A stretch of 40,691 nt of DNA from Clostridia bacterium (lineage in GTDB: Bacteria > Bacillota > Clostridia > Oscillospirales > CAG-272): assembly GCA_017623355.1 (NCBI GenBank), contig JAGAPG010000026.1:1-40691 (forward strand), given 5' to 3'. Below, piece after piece: positions 14,467-22,913 of the stretch. Position 1 is the first letter of the stretch; every line of letters starts with the position of its first letter. Below the pieces are notes generated by a model. The model made no database searches. It was given only the letters and a program-made list of their open reading frames with translations, and was not told where the DNA came from. Position numbers and translations under genes: made by a program.

Positions 14467-16195
14467 AATCTCAGGAAAAAATTTCATATGCGACGGAAAA
14501 GAAATAAAGATAATTTCCGGAGCTGTACACTATTTTAGAAATATGCCCTGCTGTTGGTCTGATATCTTTAAAAAGATGAAGGCTATGGGACTCAACTGCG
14601 TAGAAACATACTGTGCTTGGAATATGCACGAAAAGCAACCGGGAAAATTCTGCTTTGAAGGAAATCTTGATATTGCAAAATTTATAAAAACCGCCGCTGA
14701 CGAGGGGCTTATGGTCATCGTCCGCCCCGGTCCTTACATTTGTGCGGAATGGGAATTCGGCGGTCTTCCTTGGTGGATACAAACAGATGAAAATATGGAG
14801 ATCCGCTGCTCTAATCCTGTTTACATAAAGCATTTTGAAAATTATCTTTCCCATTTATTTGACGAGATACGCCCTCTGCTCTGCACAAACGGCGGTCCTA
14901 TTATTATGCTTCAGTGCGAAAATGAATATGGCTATTATGGAGATGATAAAAAATATCTTTCTTATCTTTATGATTGCTATCGCCGTTTAGGCATAGATGT
15001 ACCGTTATTTACATCAGACGGAACATCTAAGGAAAATTTGCTCGACGGATGTATCGACGGTTGTTTTACAACCTTGAATTTCGGAAGCAGAGTTGAAGAA
15101 AACTTCAAGGCTCACGATGAATTATATCCCGACAGTCCAAAAATGTGTATGGAAATGTGGGACGGATGGTTTGATGCTTGGGGTGATAAGGAGCATCATA
15201 CAACCTCTGCCGAAGCCTACGCAAAGACTGTTGACGATATGCTTAAGCGCGGAAGCCTTAATATGTATATGTTCATCGGCGGAACGAATTTTGGCTTCAC
15301 AAGCGGAGCTAATCATTACGAAAAATTTGCTCCAGATGTTACAAGCTACGATTACGATGCGGTATTGTCTGAATGCGGAGATATAACGCCGAAATATCTT
15401 GCGCTCCGTGAGGTAATAAAAAAATACACAAACAAAGAGCTTCCCGATATTCCCGAAAACAGAAAAAAGAAAGCTTACGGCAAGGTAATGCTTACCGAAA
15501 GCTCAGGAATATTTGAAAATCTTGACACTTTATCCTCTCCGATCTTTTCAAATGTTCCAAAGTGTATGGAATCTTACGGTCACGGATACGGATATATAGC
15601 ATATCGCACACGCTTAAATCGCGATTACAACAATACCGATCTCTATTTTGAAAGCATTGGCGACAGAGCTCAAATATATATAAACCAAACACTTGTCGGC
15701 ATCGTTTATATAAATGATAACGAATTAAAAGTAAGCCTCTCCGCTAAGGAAGGTGATATACTTACAATTTTGTGCGAAAATATGGGAAGAGCAAATTTCG
15801 GTCCTAAAATGATGCGCAAAAAAGGAATTGCCGGCAGATGCCTGCTCGGCGGAAAGATACATTTTAATTGGGATGTTTACCCGTTGCCAATGGATGATCT
15901 TAACGGTATAAAATATTCAGAAAGCACTCCGAAAGAGCCGTCCTGCTTTTACAGAGGACATTTCAATATTGACGAGGTTGCCGATACATTTTTATATCTT
16001 GATAATTTCAAAAAAGGCTTCATTATCATAAACGGCTTCAACATAGGAAGGTATTGGGAAATAGGTCCTCAAAAAAGCCTTTACGTTCCTGCCTCTATAC
16101 TTAAAGAGGGCAAAAATGAGATCGTCGTTTTTGAGTCTGACGGTATAAAGGGCGATTGCTACGTTGAATTTTTAGACTATCCGACATTACAGTAA
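14456..16195 (+). CDS. Beta-galactosidase, GH35 family
   Basis: 579 aa from the ATG at 14456 (AAGGAGAT 5 bases upstream). The TIM barrel starts with SGAVHYFR and the family signature RPGPYICAEWEFGGLPWW (90-107). The acid/base is Glu157 in CENEYG and the nucleophile is probably Glu233 in MEMWDGW. C-terminal beta-sandwich domains carry FIINGFNIGRYW. It removes terminal beta-linked galactose. There is no signal peptide, so it is cytoplasmic. It is downstream of an SGNH esterase and a small membrane protein and is followed by a strong terminator. Confidence 0.93.
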   Translation: MKFEISGKNFICDGKEIKIISGAVHYFRNMPCCWSDIFKKMKAMGLNCVETYCAWNMHEKQPGKFCFEGNLDIAKFIKTAADEGLMVIVRPGPYICAEWEFGGLPWWIQTDENMEIRCSNPVYIKHFENYLSHLFDEIRPLLCTNGGPIIMLQCENEYGYYGDDKKYLSYLYDCYRRLGIDVPLFTSDGTSKENLLDGCIDGCFTTLNFGSRVEENFKAHDELYPDSPKMCMEMWDGWFDAWGDKEHHTTSAEAYAKTVDDMLKRGSLNMYMFIGGTNFGFTSGANHYEKFAPDVTSYDYDAVLSECGDITPKYLALREVIKKYTNKELPDIPENRKKKAYGKVMLTESSGIFENLDTLSSPIFSNVPKCMESYGHGYGYIAYRTRLNRDYNNTDLYFESIGDRAQIYINQTLVGIVYINDNELKVSLSAKEGDILTILCENMGRANFGPKMMRKKGIAGRCLLGGKIHFNWDVYPLPMDDLNGIKYSESTPKEPSCFYRGHFNIDEVADTFLYLDNFKKGFIIINGFNIGRYWEIGPQKSLYVPASILKEGKNEIVVFESDGIKGDCYVEFLDYPTLQ

Positions 16196-16260
16196 CCATA
16201 AATTTCAAAAACTGTACCAAGACAAGAGTTTTGTAAGTTTCAAAATCGTTTTTTGCATAA

Positions 16261-16288
16261 AAAAAGAGTGCTTAAGCACTCTTTTTTT
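16261..16288. terminator. Bidirectional terminator between GH35 and trxA
   Basis: A perfect palindrome, AAAAAGAGTGC (16261-16271) with GCACTCTTTTT (16276-16286) and a TTAA loop. It serves GH35 on the plus strand and trxA on the minus strand. The trxA stop codon overlaps its edge. Confidence 0.88.
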
Positions 16289-16598
16289 ATTTTTCAAGCA
16301 TTTTAAGAAGCTGATCCTTCGATCTTAGTCCAACTGCCTTTTCCGTAATGTTCCCATCCTTTAATACAAAAAGCGTTGGAATACTTACAACTCCGAACTT
16401 TTGAGCAAGCATAGGCACCTCATCCACATCTATCTTGCATATTTTATATTCGGGATGCTCATTTGCTATTTCCTCAACCGTCGGAGCAATCATTTGGCAC
16501 GGACCGCACCATGTCGCAAAAAAATCAAGCAACACCGGATTTTGGCTCTTGATAACTTCGTTTTCAAAATTTTCATTCGTTATATGAATTACAGACAT
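16287..16598 (-). CDS. trxA: Thioredoxin
   Basis: 103 aa, full family length, with redox motif WCGPC (30-34), the cis-proline in SIPT and a GLRSKDQL C-terminal helix. It is a cytosolic disulfide reductant. SD AGAGAGG. It follows an FTR-catalytic-subunit-like gene by 20 bases in the same transcript, suggesting that it may be reduced from ferredoxin instead of, or as well as, NADPH. Confidence 0.93.
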   Translation of the reverse strand: MSVIHITNENFENEVIKSQNPVLLDFFATWCGPCQMIAPTVEEIANEHPEYKICKIDVDEVPMLAQKFGVVSIPTLFVLKDGNITEKAVGLRSKDQLLKMLEK

Positions 16599-16618
16599 AT
16601 TTTTACCTCTCTAAAAAT

Positions 16619-16819
16619 TTAATCTTTAGTTTTATAGTAAAGCATACAATGACAGTATCCCTCAAAATCGGGATCAGCCATCTGCTCGCGAAATTCCTTG
16701 CAAATACATTTATATTCTTCTTCCTTAGAAAGTCTGCACGGACAGTATCCGTCCTTTGCCTTCAAACCCTGCTTTATTTTTTCAACTATCTCTTTATCCT
16801 CATTAAGCTTTATTGCCAT
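16619..16819 (-). CDS. Small ferredoxin-thioredoxin reductase catalytic-subunit-like protein
   Basis: 66 aa with three paired-cysteine motifs in the order of the FTR beta chain: CPC (26-28, in GYCPCR), CIC (38-40, in CICKEF) and CHC (56-58, in GYCHCMLYY). In FTR four of these cysteines bind a 4Fe-4S cluster and two form the redox disulfide that reduces thioredoxin. It is shorter than plant and cyanobacterial enzymes (about 110 aa), as are many anaerobe homologues, and no variable (alpha) chain is present. It is first in a two-gene operon with trxA. SD GAGGAG. Confidence 0.82.
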   Translation of the reverse strand: MAIKLNEDKEIVEKIKQGLKAKDGYCPCRLSKEEEYKCICKEFREQMADPDFEGYCHCMLYYKTKD

Positions 16820-16849
16820 ATAAATGCTCCTCTCTATGCTCTTTAATAT

Positions 16850-16878
16850 ATTTTAACATTAATTTATATATATGTCAA
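16850..16878 (-). promoter_or_regulatory. Promoter of the FTR-like/trxA operon
   Basis: TTGACA (16878-16873), 17-base spacer, TAAAAT (16855-16850) on the minus strand. Confidence 0.75.
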
Positions 16879-16890
16879 GAAGATACATTA

Positions 16891-16919
16891 TTGACAATAG
16901 CTAATTTTTATTGTATACT
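16891..16919 (+). promoter_or_regulatory. Promoter of the nucleoside hydrolase gene
   Basis: TTGACA (16891-16896), 17-base spacer, TATACT (16914-16919). It is divergent from the FTR/trxA promoter, with the two -35 boxes only 12 bases apart. Confidence 0.8.
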
Positions 16920-16947
16920 AATTTCAGAATAATAAACGGAGGTTTTT

Positions 16948-17883
16948 ATGGAAAAGCTTGATTTTATTCTTGATACTGATGCGGGCGCTGACTGTGATGA
17001 TATGCTCGCTATGTCATATCTTATTTATGCTAAAAGATTTTTAAACGTTAATATAAAAGCGGTTACTCACGCTCTTAGCACAGGTGACGGAGTTGTTGCG
17101 ATAAGAAGCTTTTTTAGATGTATGGGTGAAAAAGCGCCTGAAACAGGACATATGATAAAAGGTGCAAATCTCAATGACAACTACTGTAAACAAATCGTCA
17201 AGGAATTTGCAACGAAAAAGGATCACGCCGGCACGGAATGTGCATCAAGAGTTTTAAGAAAGGCTCTTGCTTCATCTAAAAGCAGATGCGTGCTTTGTGC
17301 TATAGGCCAGCTCACTAACATCTCTGCTTTAATCCGTTCTGAGCCCGATGATATAAGTCCGCTTGACGGAGTATCACTAATCAAAGAAAAGTGCGACAAA
17401 ATTGTTGTAATGGCAGGATTATTTTTTGATAAAGAAAACGCAGAGCGTGAGCCTGAATGGAACGTGCGTTGGGATGTTCAAGCAGCGAGAGACGTGTTTA
17501 ATTTCAAAGGTGTTCCAATCGCTGCTATTCCATGGGAAACGGGTATAAATATTCATACAGGCAAGGACCTTCATAGCCGTGTTACAAAAAGAAATCCGCT
17601 TCTTGTTTCGTTTGAGATGTTTTTGAACGAATCAGTAAAGGGTGGGCGCGATTCGTGGGATCCTGTAACTGCGCTTTATGCAGTTGAGGGAACCAAGGAC
17701 TTTTTAAAGGAAAGCAAGAAGGGTACTGTTTCGGTTACTGATACCGGCGCTACGTATTTCAAGGAATCTGATGACGGAAATACTGTTATTGTTACAGTTA
17801 ATTCTACTAAAGAAAACGACCAAGAGATAAGAAATTCCATTGCGGAATATATCGAACACTGCGTTGATAAGATACTTAAATAA
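16948..17883 (+). CDS. Inosine-uridine-preferring nucleoside hydrolase family protein
   Basis: 311 aa, SD GGAGG. The N-terminal calcium-binding aspartate cluster is DTDAGADCDDMLAM (9-22), matching the family DxDxxxDDxxA. Later there are VVMAG, an EWNVRWD segment in place of the usual EFNxxxDPxAA, and a C-terminal WDPVTALYAV. The enzyme cleaves the N-glycosidic bond of nucleosides to ribose and base in the cytoplasm. Related proteins in polysaccharide loci may act on other glycosides. It is transcribed alone. Confidence 0.85.
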   Translation: MEKLDFILDTDAGADCDDMLAMSYLIYAKRFLNVNIKAVTHALSTGDGVVAIRSFFRCMGEKAPETGHMIKGANLNDNYCKQIVKEFATKKDHAGTECASRVLRKALASSKSRCVLCAIGQLTNISALIRSEPDDISPLDGVSLIKEKCDKIVVMAGLFFDKENAEREPEWNVRWDVQAARDVFNFKGVPIAAIPWETGINIHTGKDLHSRVTKRNPLLVSFEMFLNESVKGGRDSWDPVTALYAVEGTKDFLKESKKGTVSVTDTGATYFKESDDGNTVIVTVNSTKENDQEIRNSIAEYIEHCVDKILK

Positions 17884-17884
17884 T

Positions 17885-17925
17885 AAACATCCCCGTTTGC
17901 AATTATGCTGCAAACGGGGATGTTT
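17885..17925. terminator. Strong hairpin terminator after the nucleoside hydrolase gene
   Basis: AAACATCCCCGTTTGC (17885-17900) pairs with GCAAACGGGGATGTTT (17910-17925), 16 bp. A T-tract follows on the plus strand. It probably also ends the minus-strand operon whose last stop is at 17936. Confidence 0.85.
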
Positions 17926-17935
17926 TGTATGATCT

Positions 17936-18544
17936 TCAAAGTCTGTCAAGATTCCATACCGTTATTTTATTACATATTTCATCTCCGTGTCCAAGCTCTT
18001 TTGAGGAGCATGAATCGGTAATGGCATTCGGAATTTTATTAAATAAAACAATATTTAAAGGCTCTTTTTCATTTTCGAACCAAGATAGCTTTTTAATCCC
18101 AATCCTTCTTTTTTCAACATGACCTGAAACTATATTTGCCTGTCTAAAGCCCGGCTTTATTGCCAGACGTGTAAATTTATAAAGCTCTAACGTGCTTTCG
18201 CTTTCAAAATGATATGTAAGATATGATTTCCTTACAATCACAACGAAAATATTTACACATTCCCCATCCTTTTCGGCTATTATATGATTTTTATTTCTTC
18301 TGAATACGGGCGGAAGAATATTGAATTTTAATATCTTATATCCGTTTGCCTTTAATTTTTTGTTTGCTTTTACAAATACGGATGTATATTTTATAAATCG
18401 AATAATCAGCAAAAGAAAAATTACCGACAATATAACGATCAACAATGGGATATTACGCATACTCCCGCCGTCCAAACCAAAGCCGAACAAAGCGACGGAT
18501 ATAATAACTATAACACTATATATAAAATAAATATATGCGATCAT
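17936..18544 (-). CDS. Membrane protein with two transmembrane segments (unknown function)
   Basis: 202 aa. Two hydrophobic helices (about 3-22 and 31-52) are followed by a ~150-residue basic cytoplasmic domain with no motif I recognise (KILKFNILPPVFRR, FRQANIVSGHVEKRR). Its ATG overlaps the stop of the aldose-1-epimerase-like gene (ATGA, 18541-18544), so the pair is translationally coupled. Confidence 0.7.
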   Translation of the reverse strand: MIAYIYFIYSVIVIISVALFGFGLDGGSMRNIPLLIVILSVIFLLLIIRFIKYTSVFVKANKKLKANGYKILKFNILPPVFRRNKNHIIAEKDGECVNIFVVIVRKSYLTYHFESESTLELYKFTRLAIKPGFRQANIVSGHVEKRRIGIKKLSWFENEKEPLNIVLFNKIPNAITDSCSSKELGHGDEICNKITVWNLDRL

Positions 18545-19419
18545 ATAAGCTCAACCTTTATTGTATTTGAATACGAATATCCTGCAGGGAGATGCATCAT
18601 TTCCTTTTTGGTTTCAAGAGCGTCTATTTCACCATCCTTTGAAGGAACAGACATCCACGGCTCTATACAAACATACGGTGCGTCGCTCTTAGGCTTGTGC
18701 CAAAGTCCCAAGTATTTCATATTTGGATAGGTCATAACTACGCTTTTATCCGATTTGCGAGATTTTAAAGACACTCTCTTGGCTATATTATAAAGAAATA
18801 TTGCATCGTTATCAAAAAGATCGTGCTTTAAATCTATTGTCTGTGTCTTTTGACCACCGTAAAGCTTATCCTTCTCTGTACAAAGGCATCTTTCTGAAAA
18901 ATCAACCTGAAAAGCCTCGGATGGTGTATCGAATTGAACGTAATAGTCCTCAAATTTTTCACCGTTCGACAGAGGAACATTAAATGCAGGATGCGCTCCC
19001 ACTGCAAATATAAGCTCCTTTTCATCTGTATTTTTAACGCCAAAGGTCATAAGAATAGCGTTTTTATCAAGCTTGTATGTCATTTTAAATTCAAAATCAA
19101 ACGGATAATTTTCTTTTGTTTCGTTATTTGATTTTAATACCAAGGATACCTCGCTTGACGATGCGCTTTGAAGTTCAAACACACTGGTTCTTGCAAAGCC
19201 GTGACCGCCGAGTGAATATGTCTTTTTTGCATATGTATATTTTCCTTCGCAGAGGCGGCCGCAGATTGGAAACATTACCGGAGAATGTCCCGTCCAATAT
19301 TTTTCATCACCGTACCATATAAATTCACAACCGTCCTTTTTTGAAACAGCAGAAACTATCTCTGCTCCAACATCAGAAATCTTAACCCTCAAAAAATCGT
19401 TTTCTATAGAATAGATCAT
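18541..19419 (-). CDS. Aldose 1-epimerase (galactose mutarotase) family protein, LacX-like
   Basis: 292 aa from the ATG at 19419, where GGGGAG lies 8 bases upstream. An ATG two codons earlier (19425) is too close to that site. Hallmarks are SPVMFPICGRL, YSLGGHGFAR with the conserved histidine, the catalytic AVGAHPAFNVPL, and CIEPWMS near the C-terminus. It interconverts sugar anomers. LacX-type members have undefined sugar specificity. It is downstream of its own promoter and coupled to the membrane-protein gene. Confidence 0.85.
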   Translation of the reverse strand: MIYSIENDFLRVKISDVGAEIVSAVSKKDGCEFIWYGDEKYWTGHSPVMFPICGRLCEGKYTYAKKTYSLGGHGFARTSVFELQSASSSEVSLVLKSNNETKENYPFDFEFKMTYKLDKNAILMTFGVKNTDEKELIFAVGAHPAFNVPLSNGEKFEDYYVQFDTPSEAFQVDFSERCLCTEKDKLYGGQKTQTIDLKHDLFDNDAIFLYNIAKRVSLKSRKSDKSVVMTYPNMKYLGLWHKPKSDAPYVCIEPWMSVPSKDGEIDALETKKEMMHLPAGYSYSNTIKVELI

Positions 19420-19482
19420 ACCCATTACTCCCCTCAGCCGTTTTATTCGTATAAAGGCGTTTGATTAATATTTATTTATTAT

Positions 19483-19511
19483 ATTTTATCATATTTCCCG
19501 AAAAAAATCAA
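19483..19511 (-). promoter_or_regulatory. Promoter of the aldose-1-epimerase-like operon
   Basis: TTGATT (19511-19506), 17 bases, TAAAAT (19488-19483) on the minus strand. It is divergent from the radical SAM promoter at 19519-19547. Confidence 0.6.
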
Positions 19512-19518
19512 CAGGTAC

Positions 19519-19547
19519 TTGCTTTGATAATTTTTATATGATAAAAT
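19519..19547 (+). promoter_or_regulatory. Promoter of the radical SAM gene
   Basis: TTGCTT (19519-19524), 17-base spacer, TAAAAT (19542-19547). Confidence 0.55.
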
Positions 19548-19567
19548 ATCTCAAAAGAGGTGTTATT

Positions 19568-20521
19568 ATGGCAAATATAGTTCTTACAAACAGATGCAAT
19601 CTTAAATGTCCTTATTGCTTTGCTTCTGATTTTACTTCGGCAAAAGGTCAGGATATGTCTATTGATAATTTTATAAAGGCACTTGATTTTTCTGCACCCG
19701 ACGGCGAGGTCGGTCTTATTGGCGGAGAGCCTTTGATTTACGAAAATATCGACACAGTCCTTGACATCTTGAAAAATGATTACCGTTTCAGACGCATCAA
19801 CATCTACACAAACGGCGTTTTTATAGATAAGCATATTCATTTTCTTACGGACCCGAGATTTCATATACTCATAAATGTAAATTCAAGCTCCGATATAGGA
19901 AAATCATTTTACGAAAGAACCGATAAGAATATAGATCTCCTTTGTAAAGCGGGTATGCATTCCCATGTGACCTTGGGGATAAATATTTATAAGGAAGATC
20001 AGGATTTTTCGGAATTTTTATTTCTTATAAAAAAATACGGCTTTGATAGAATAAGGACCTGCGTTACTATTCCAAGCAAACGAGACGAATGCTCGCAAAA
20101 TTACTTTTTCAGAATGAAAAAAACGATGTTTTCTCTTTATAAGAAATTATATAAAATGGACGTTGCCCCCTGCTATGACTGTAACGTGATCCCGTCGTGC
20201 ATTTACTCCGATGATGAAAAGGCATTTTTGCTCAAAATGCCATACATATCTCAAAGAGAACGTGCTCTTTTGCTTGGAGAAGCATGTGTTTGCTCTCCGA
20301 TCATAGATATATATCCCGATCTTACCGCGACACGATGCTTTGGATGCTCAAGCGAGGCACAGGCAAATATTCTTGATTTCGATAATATAAATGATCTTAA
20401 AAATTACTTCTTTATGTGGGTAGATTCAAAAAAAGTACACACACTCTCCCGCCCCGAATGTAAAGATTGCTATAAATTTAACACCTTTGCGTGCTTTGGC
20501 GGATGTCTTTGCTACAAATAA
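19568..20521 (+). CDS. Radical SAM protein with SPASM-like cysteine-rich C-terminus
   Basis: 317 aa from the ATG at 19568 (SD AGAGGTG). The 4Fe-4S/SAM motif C10-x3-C14-x2-C17 (CNLKCPYC) is at the very N-terminus, followed by LIGGEPLIY (the GGE motif). The C-terminal third is unusually rich in cysteine (CYDCNVIPSC, CVCSP, CFGCSS, CKDCYKF and CFGGCLCY), which suggests one or two auxiliary iron-sulfur clusters as in SPASM/twitch enzymes that modify peptides or mature enzymes. No precursor-peptide gene or RiPP transporter lies nearby, so the substrate is unknown. It could be an anaerobic sulfatase-maturase-like or peptide-modifying enzyme. Confidence 0.85.
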   Translation: MANIVLTNRCNLKCPYCFASDFTSAKGQDMSIDNFIKALDFSAPDGEVGLIGGEPLIYENIDTVLDILKNDYRFRRINIYTNGVFIDKHIHFLTDPRFHILINVNSSSDIGKSFYERTDKNIDLLCKAGMHSHVTLGINIYKEDQDFSEFLFLIKKYGFDRIRTCVTIPSKRDECSQNYFFRMKKTMFSLYKKLYKMDVAPCYDCNVIPSCIYSDDEKAFLLKMPYISQRERALLLGEACVCSPIIDIYPDLTATRCFGCSSEAQANILDFDNINDLKNYFFMWVDSKKVHTLSRPECKDCYKFNTFACFGGCLCYK

Positions 20522-20525
20522 TTAA

Positions 20526-20564
20526 AAAATGGCGTTAGTCCTAAGGACTGCGCCATTTTGTTTT
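20526..20564. terminator. Bidirectional terminator between the radical SAM gene and the P-type ATPase gene
   Basis: Outer stem AAAATGGCG (20526-20534) with CGCCATTTT (20551-20559), plus an inner stem AGTCC (20537-20541) with GGACT (20545-20549). T-tracts occur on both strands. Confidence 0.82.
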
Positions 20565-22397
20565 TTATATACGACCTGCAAAAAGTGCTAAAACTATTGC
20601 AGCAATAAGTATTCCCACATCCGAAATTATTGCAGCTATCATAGGAACAAATCCCAATGCGCTCAAAACAAGCATTACTGCCTTTACAAGTATCGACATC
20701 AGTATGCAACCGATAACCGTACGCTTAGTACGCTTTGCTATTTTTATGGCAAGCGGAATTTTTGCTATGTCATCATCCATAACAACAACATCACTGAGTT
20801 CTACTGCGCTATCAGACCCAAGCGCACCCATAGCAATTCCCACATCTGCCGCTGCAACCGACGGAGTGTCGTTTATTCCATCTCCGCAATATGCAACAGC
20901 GCTGTTTTTAGCCTTCTTGTCGACAAGCATTCTTACTATTTCAAGCTTTTGCTCCGGAAGAAGCTCACCGTAATAATCATCAGCCAAAACGCTTTTAGCT
21001 ATAGATCTTACCCTGCTCTTTTTGTCTCCGCTTAAAATAATCTTTTTATTTACGTTTAGATCTCTAAGCTCTCTGAATGCGATCTTAGCATTAGGCTTAA
21101 GATCGTCTCCCAAAATTACAGAGCCTATATATTTACCGTCGACGGAAACGTGAACATTACCGTGTGCTTCGCGCGGAGCGTTAGCAAACGATTTTTTTCC
21201 CGCCTTGATATGACCGTATCTACTATCACACTCTATTCCGTCGCCTATGGTTTCACGATAGTTTTCGCCAAGCTCGGCAATTATATTGAATTTTTTGCTT
21301 TCCTCAATTATTGCGACCGCAATCGGATGATTAGATTTACATTCTGCGATACAAGCGCAGGTCATAAGATATACCTTTTCAAATCCGAGCGCGGTTTCTA
21401 TACCGGTAACATTAAGCTTTGCCTTTGTTATTGTGCCCGTTTTATCAAACGCAACCGTATCCACCTTAGAGAGCATATCCAAAACGCCCGAGCCCTTTAT
21501 CAGTATTCCCTTTTTGGATGCGTAGCCTATTGAACAAAAATACGCAAGAGGAACTGATACAACGATGGCGCACGGGCAGGATATAGCAAGCATCGAAAGT
21601 GCTTTATATATCCAAGATCCAAAATCATATCCGTCAAATATAGGCGGAACGATAGCAATAAAAAGAGCCAAAGCTATTACTATGGGCGTATAAAGCTTCG
21701 CGAAAGCCTTTATAAATTTCTCGCTCTTCGTTTTTCTTTCAAGTGCATTTTTTGATATATCTATTATTCTTTGAGCAGCGCTTTTATCCGCTTCTCTTTT
21801 TACATCTACATATATAACGGTATCGCAGTTGAGCGAGCCTGCCAAAACCTCACTGCCGTTTCTGACCGCGACAGGAACACTCTCACCGGTTATAACAGAT
21901 GCATCTATATTACCAAAGGAATCAACCACTGTTCCGTCAAGCGCAATTCTTTCTCCGGGTCTAACCTCTATAATATCGCCTACTCTAACGCTTGAAGCAT
22001 CCACGAGTTCTTGATTGCGAAGCCTTGCTTTATCGGGACGAATATTTGCGAGAGTTTCTATAGAGCGCTTTGATGCATCCTTAGCCACGTCCTCGAAAAT
22101 TTCACCAACAGTATAAAGTATAAGAACAGCACAGCCCTCGAAAAATTCAGAGATCATAAAAGCTCCTACGGATGTAACGGTCATAAGCATTCTTTCGCTT
22201 ATCCCCTCACCATAAAGCACCTCTTTTATTGCTCTGAATATTATTTCATAGCCTATTATTATGTATGCCGCAAAAAAAGCAAGAGTTGATATTGCGATAT
22301 TGCTAAGACCGCTAAAAACGAGTCCAAGTATAGCCAAAACAACGGATGCCGAGATCTTTATAATTCCGATTTTATGTTCTGACAATAAATTTTTCAT
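20565..22397 (-). CDS. Heavy-metal translocating P1B-type ATPase (Zn/Cd/Pb type)
   Basis: 610 aa, without an N-terminal metal-binding HMA domain. Motifs in order are TGESVPV (170-176), the metal-site CPC (274-276) in membrane helix 6, the phosphorylated Asp318 in DKTGTITK, the HP motif (357-358) and GDGINDTPSVAAAD. The last helix contains SDVG, an Asp-Gly feature of P1B-2 (Zn2+/Cd2+/Pb2+) pumps. It exports metal from the cytosol. The ArsR/SmtB repressor gene lies 6 bases upstream with a zinc-sensor motif, supporting Zn/Cd as the substrate. Confidence 0.9.
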   Translation of the reverse strand: MKNLLSEHKIGIIKISASVVLAILGLVFSGLSNIAISTLAFFAAYIIIGYEIIFRAIKEVLYGEGISERMLMTVTSVGAFMISEFFEGCAVLILYTVGEIFEDVAKDASKRSIETLANIRPDKARLRNQELVDASSVRVGDIIEVRPGERIALDGTVVDSFGNIDASVITGESVPVAVRNGSEVLAGSLNCDTVIYVDVKREADKSAAQRIIDISKNALERKTKSEKFIKAFAKLYTPIVIALALFIAIVPPIFDGYDFGSWIYKALSMLAISCPCAIVVSVPLAYFCSIGYASKKGILIKGSGVLDMLSKVDTVAFDKTGTITKAKLNVTGIETALGFEKVYLMTCACIAECKSNHPIAVAIIEESKKFNIIAELGENYRETIGDGIECDSRYGHIKAGKKSFANAPREAHGNVHVSVDGKYIGSVILGDDLKPNAKIAFRELRDLNVNKKIILSGDKKSRVRSIAKSVLADDYYGELLPEQKLEIVRMLVDKKAKNSAVAYCGDGINDTPSVAAADVGIAMGALGSDSAVELSDVVVMDDDIAKIPLAIKIAKRTKRTVIGCILMSILVKAVMLVLSALGFVPMIAAIISDVGILIAAIVLALFAGRI

Positions 22398-22403
22398 CGC
22401 GTA

Positions 22404-22730
22404 TCACTCCGTTATATGCTGCATACCGCAATCTATCATTGTACGAACGTGAGCATCCGCCAATGAATAAACTATCGTCTTACCGTCTCTTCTTGATTTT
22501 ACAAGTCCACCTGTTTTAAGCACGCGAAGCTGATGTGATACTGCCGATTGCGTAATATCCAAAAATTCAGATATATCGCCTACGCACATTTCACTTTGTG
22601 TAAGTGCTACAAGGATCTTTACTCTTGTCGCATCCGCAAAGACCTTGTAAAGATCTGCAAGAGCGTCAAGCACCTCATTGCTCCTTTCAATAGCTTCTTT
22701 AATTTTTGAAATTGAGTTCTTGTTATCCAT
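22404..22730 (-). CDS. ArsR/SmtB-family metal-responsive repressor
   Basis: 108 aa from the ATG at 22730 (SD GAGGGGG upstream). The 30-residue-further ATG at 22760 lies in the operator. The winged HTH has recognition helix DITQSAVSHQLRVL. The C-terminal helix carries the alpha-5 zinc site D92-x-H94-x10-H105-x2-E108, as in SmtB/CzrA. The alpha-3 site keeps only C49 (CVGD), so Cd/Pb binding of the CadC type is less likely. On binding zinc it would release DNA and derepress the ATPase gene 6 bases downstream. Confidence 0.92.
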   Translation of the reverse strand: MDNKNSISKIKEAIERSNEVLDALADLYKVFADATRVKILVALTQSEMCVGDISEFLDITQSAVSHQLRVLKTGGLVKSRRDGKTIVYSLADAHVRTMIDCGMQHITE

Positions 22731-22758
22731 ATTTACCCCCTCGTCTTCACAAAATAAC

Positions 22759-22778
22759 ATATGAACATTTATTCATAT
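22759..22778. promoter_or_regulatory. ArsR/SmtB-type operator
   Basis: An inverted repeat, ATATGAA (22759-22765) and TTCATAT (22772-22778), closely matches the SmtB/CzrA operator pattern TATATGAACA...TTCA. It covers the predicted transcription start of the repressor-ATPase operon, as expected for autoregulation. Confidence 0.82.
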
Positions 22779-22782
22779 TTTC

Positions 22783-22811
22783 ATTATATATTATATTAAA
22801 GGCTTTGTCAA
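22783..22811 (-). promoter_or_regulatory. Promoter of the ArsR-ATPase operon
   Basis: On the minus strand, TTGACA (22811-22806), 17 bases, TATAAT (22788-22783): full consensus. The operator lies immediately downstream. Confidence 0.88.
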
Positions 22812-22849
22812 GTGTTTTCTTTCATTTTTTTATATTTTTTAAAAGGCTA

Positions 22850-22878
22850 TTGACTTTTATATTTTAAATTGATAGAAT
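22850..22878 (+). promoter_or_regulatory. Promoter of the second GH78 gene
   Basis: TTGACT (22850-22855), 17-base spacer, TAGAAT (22873-22878), about 35 bases upstream of the ATG. Confidence 0.65.
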
Positions 22879-22913
22879 TGAATTGTGTATTATTTATTAA
22901 AGGAGAAATAAAT

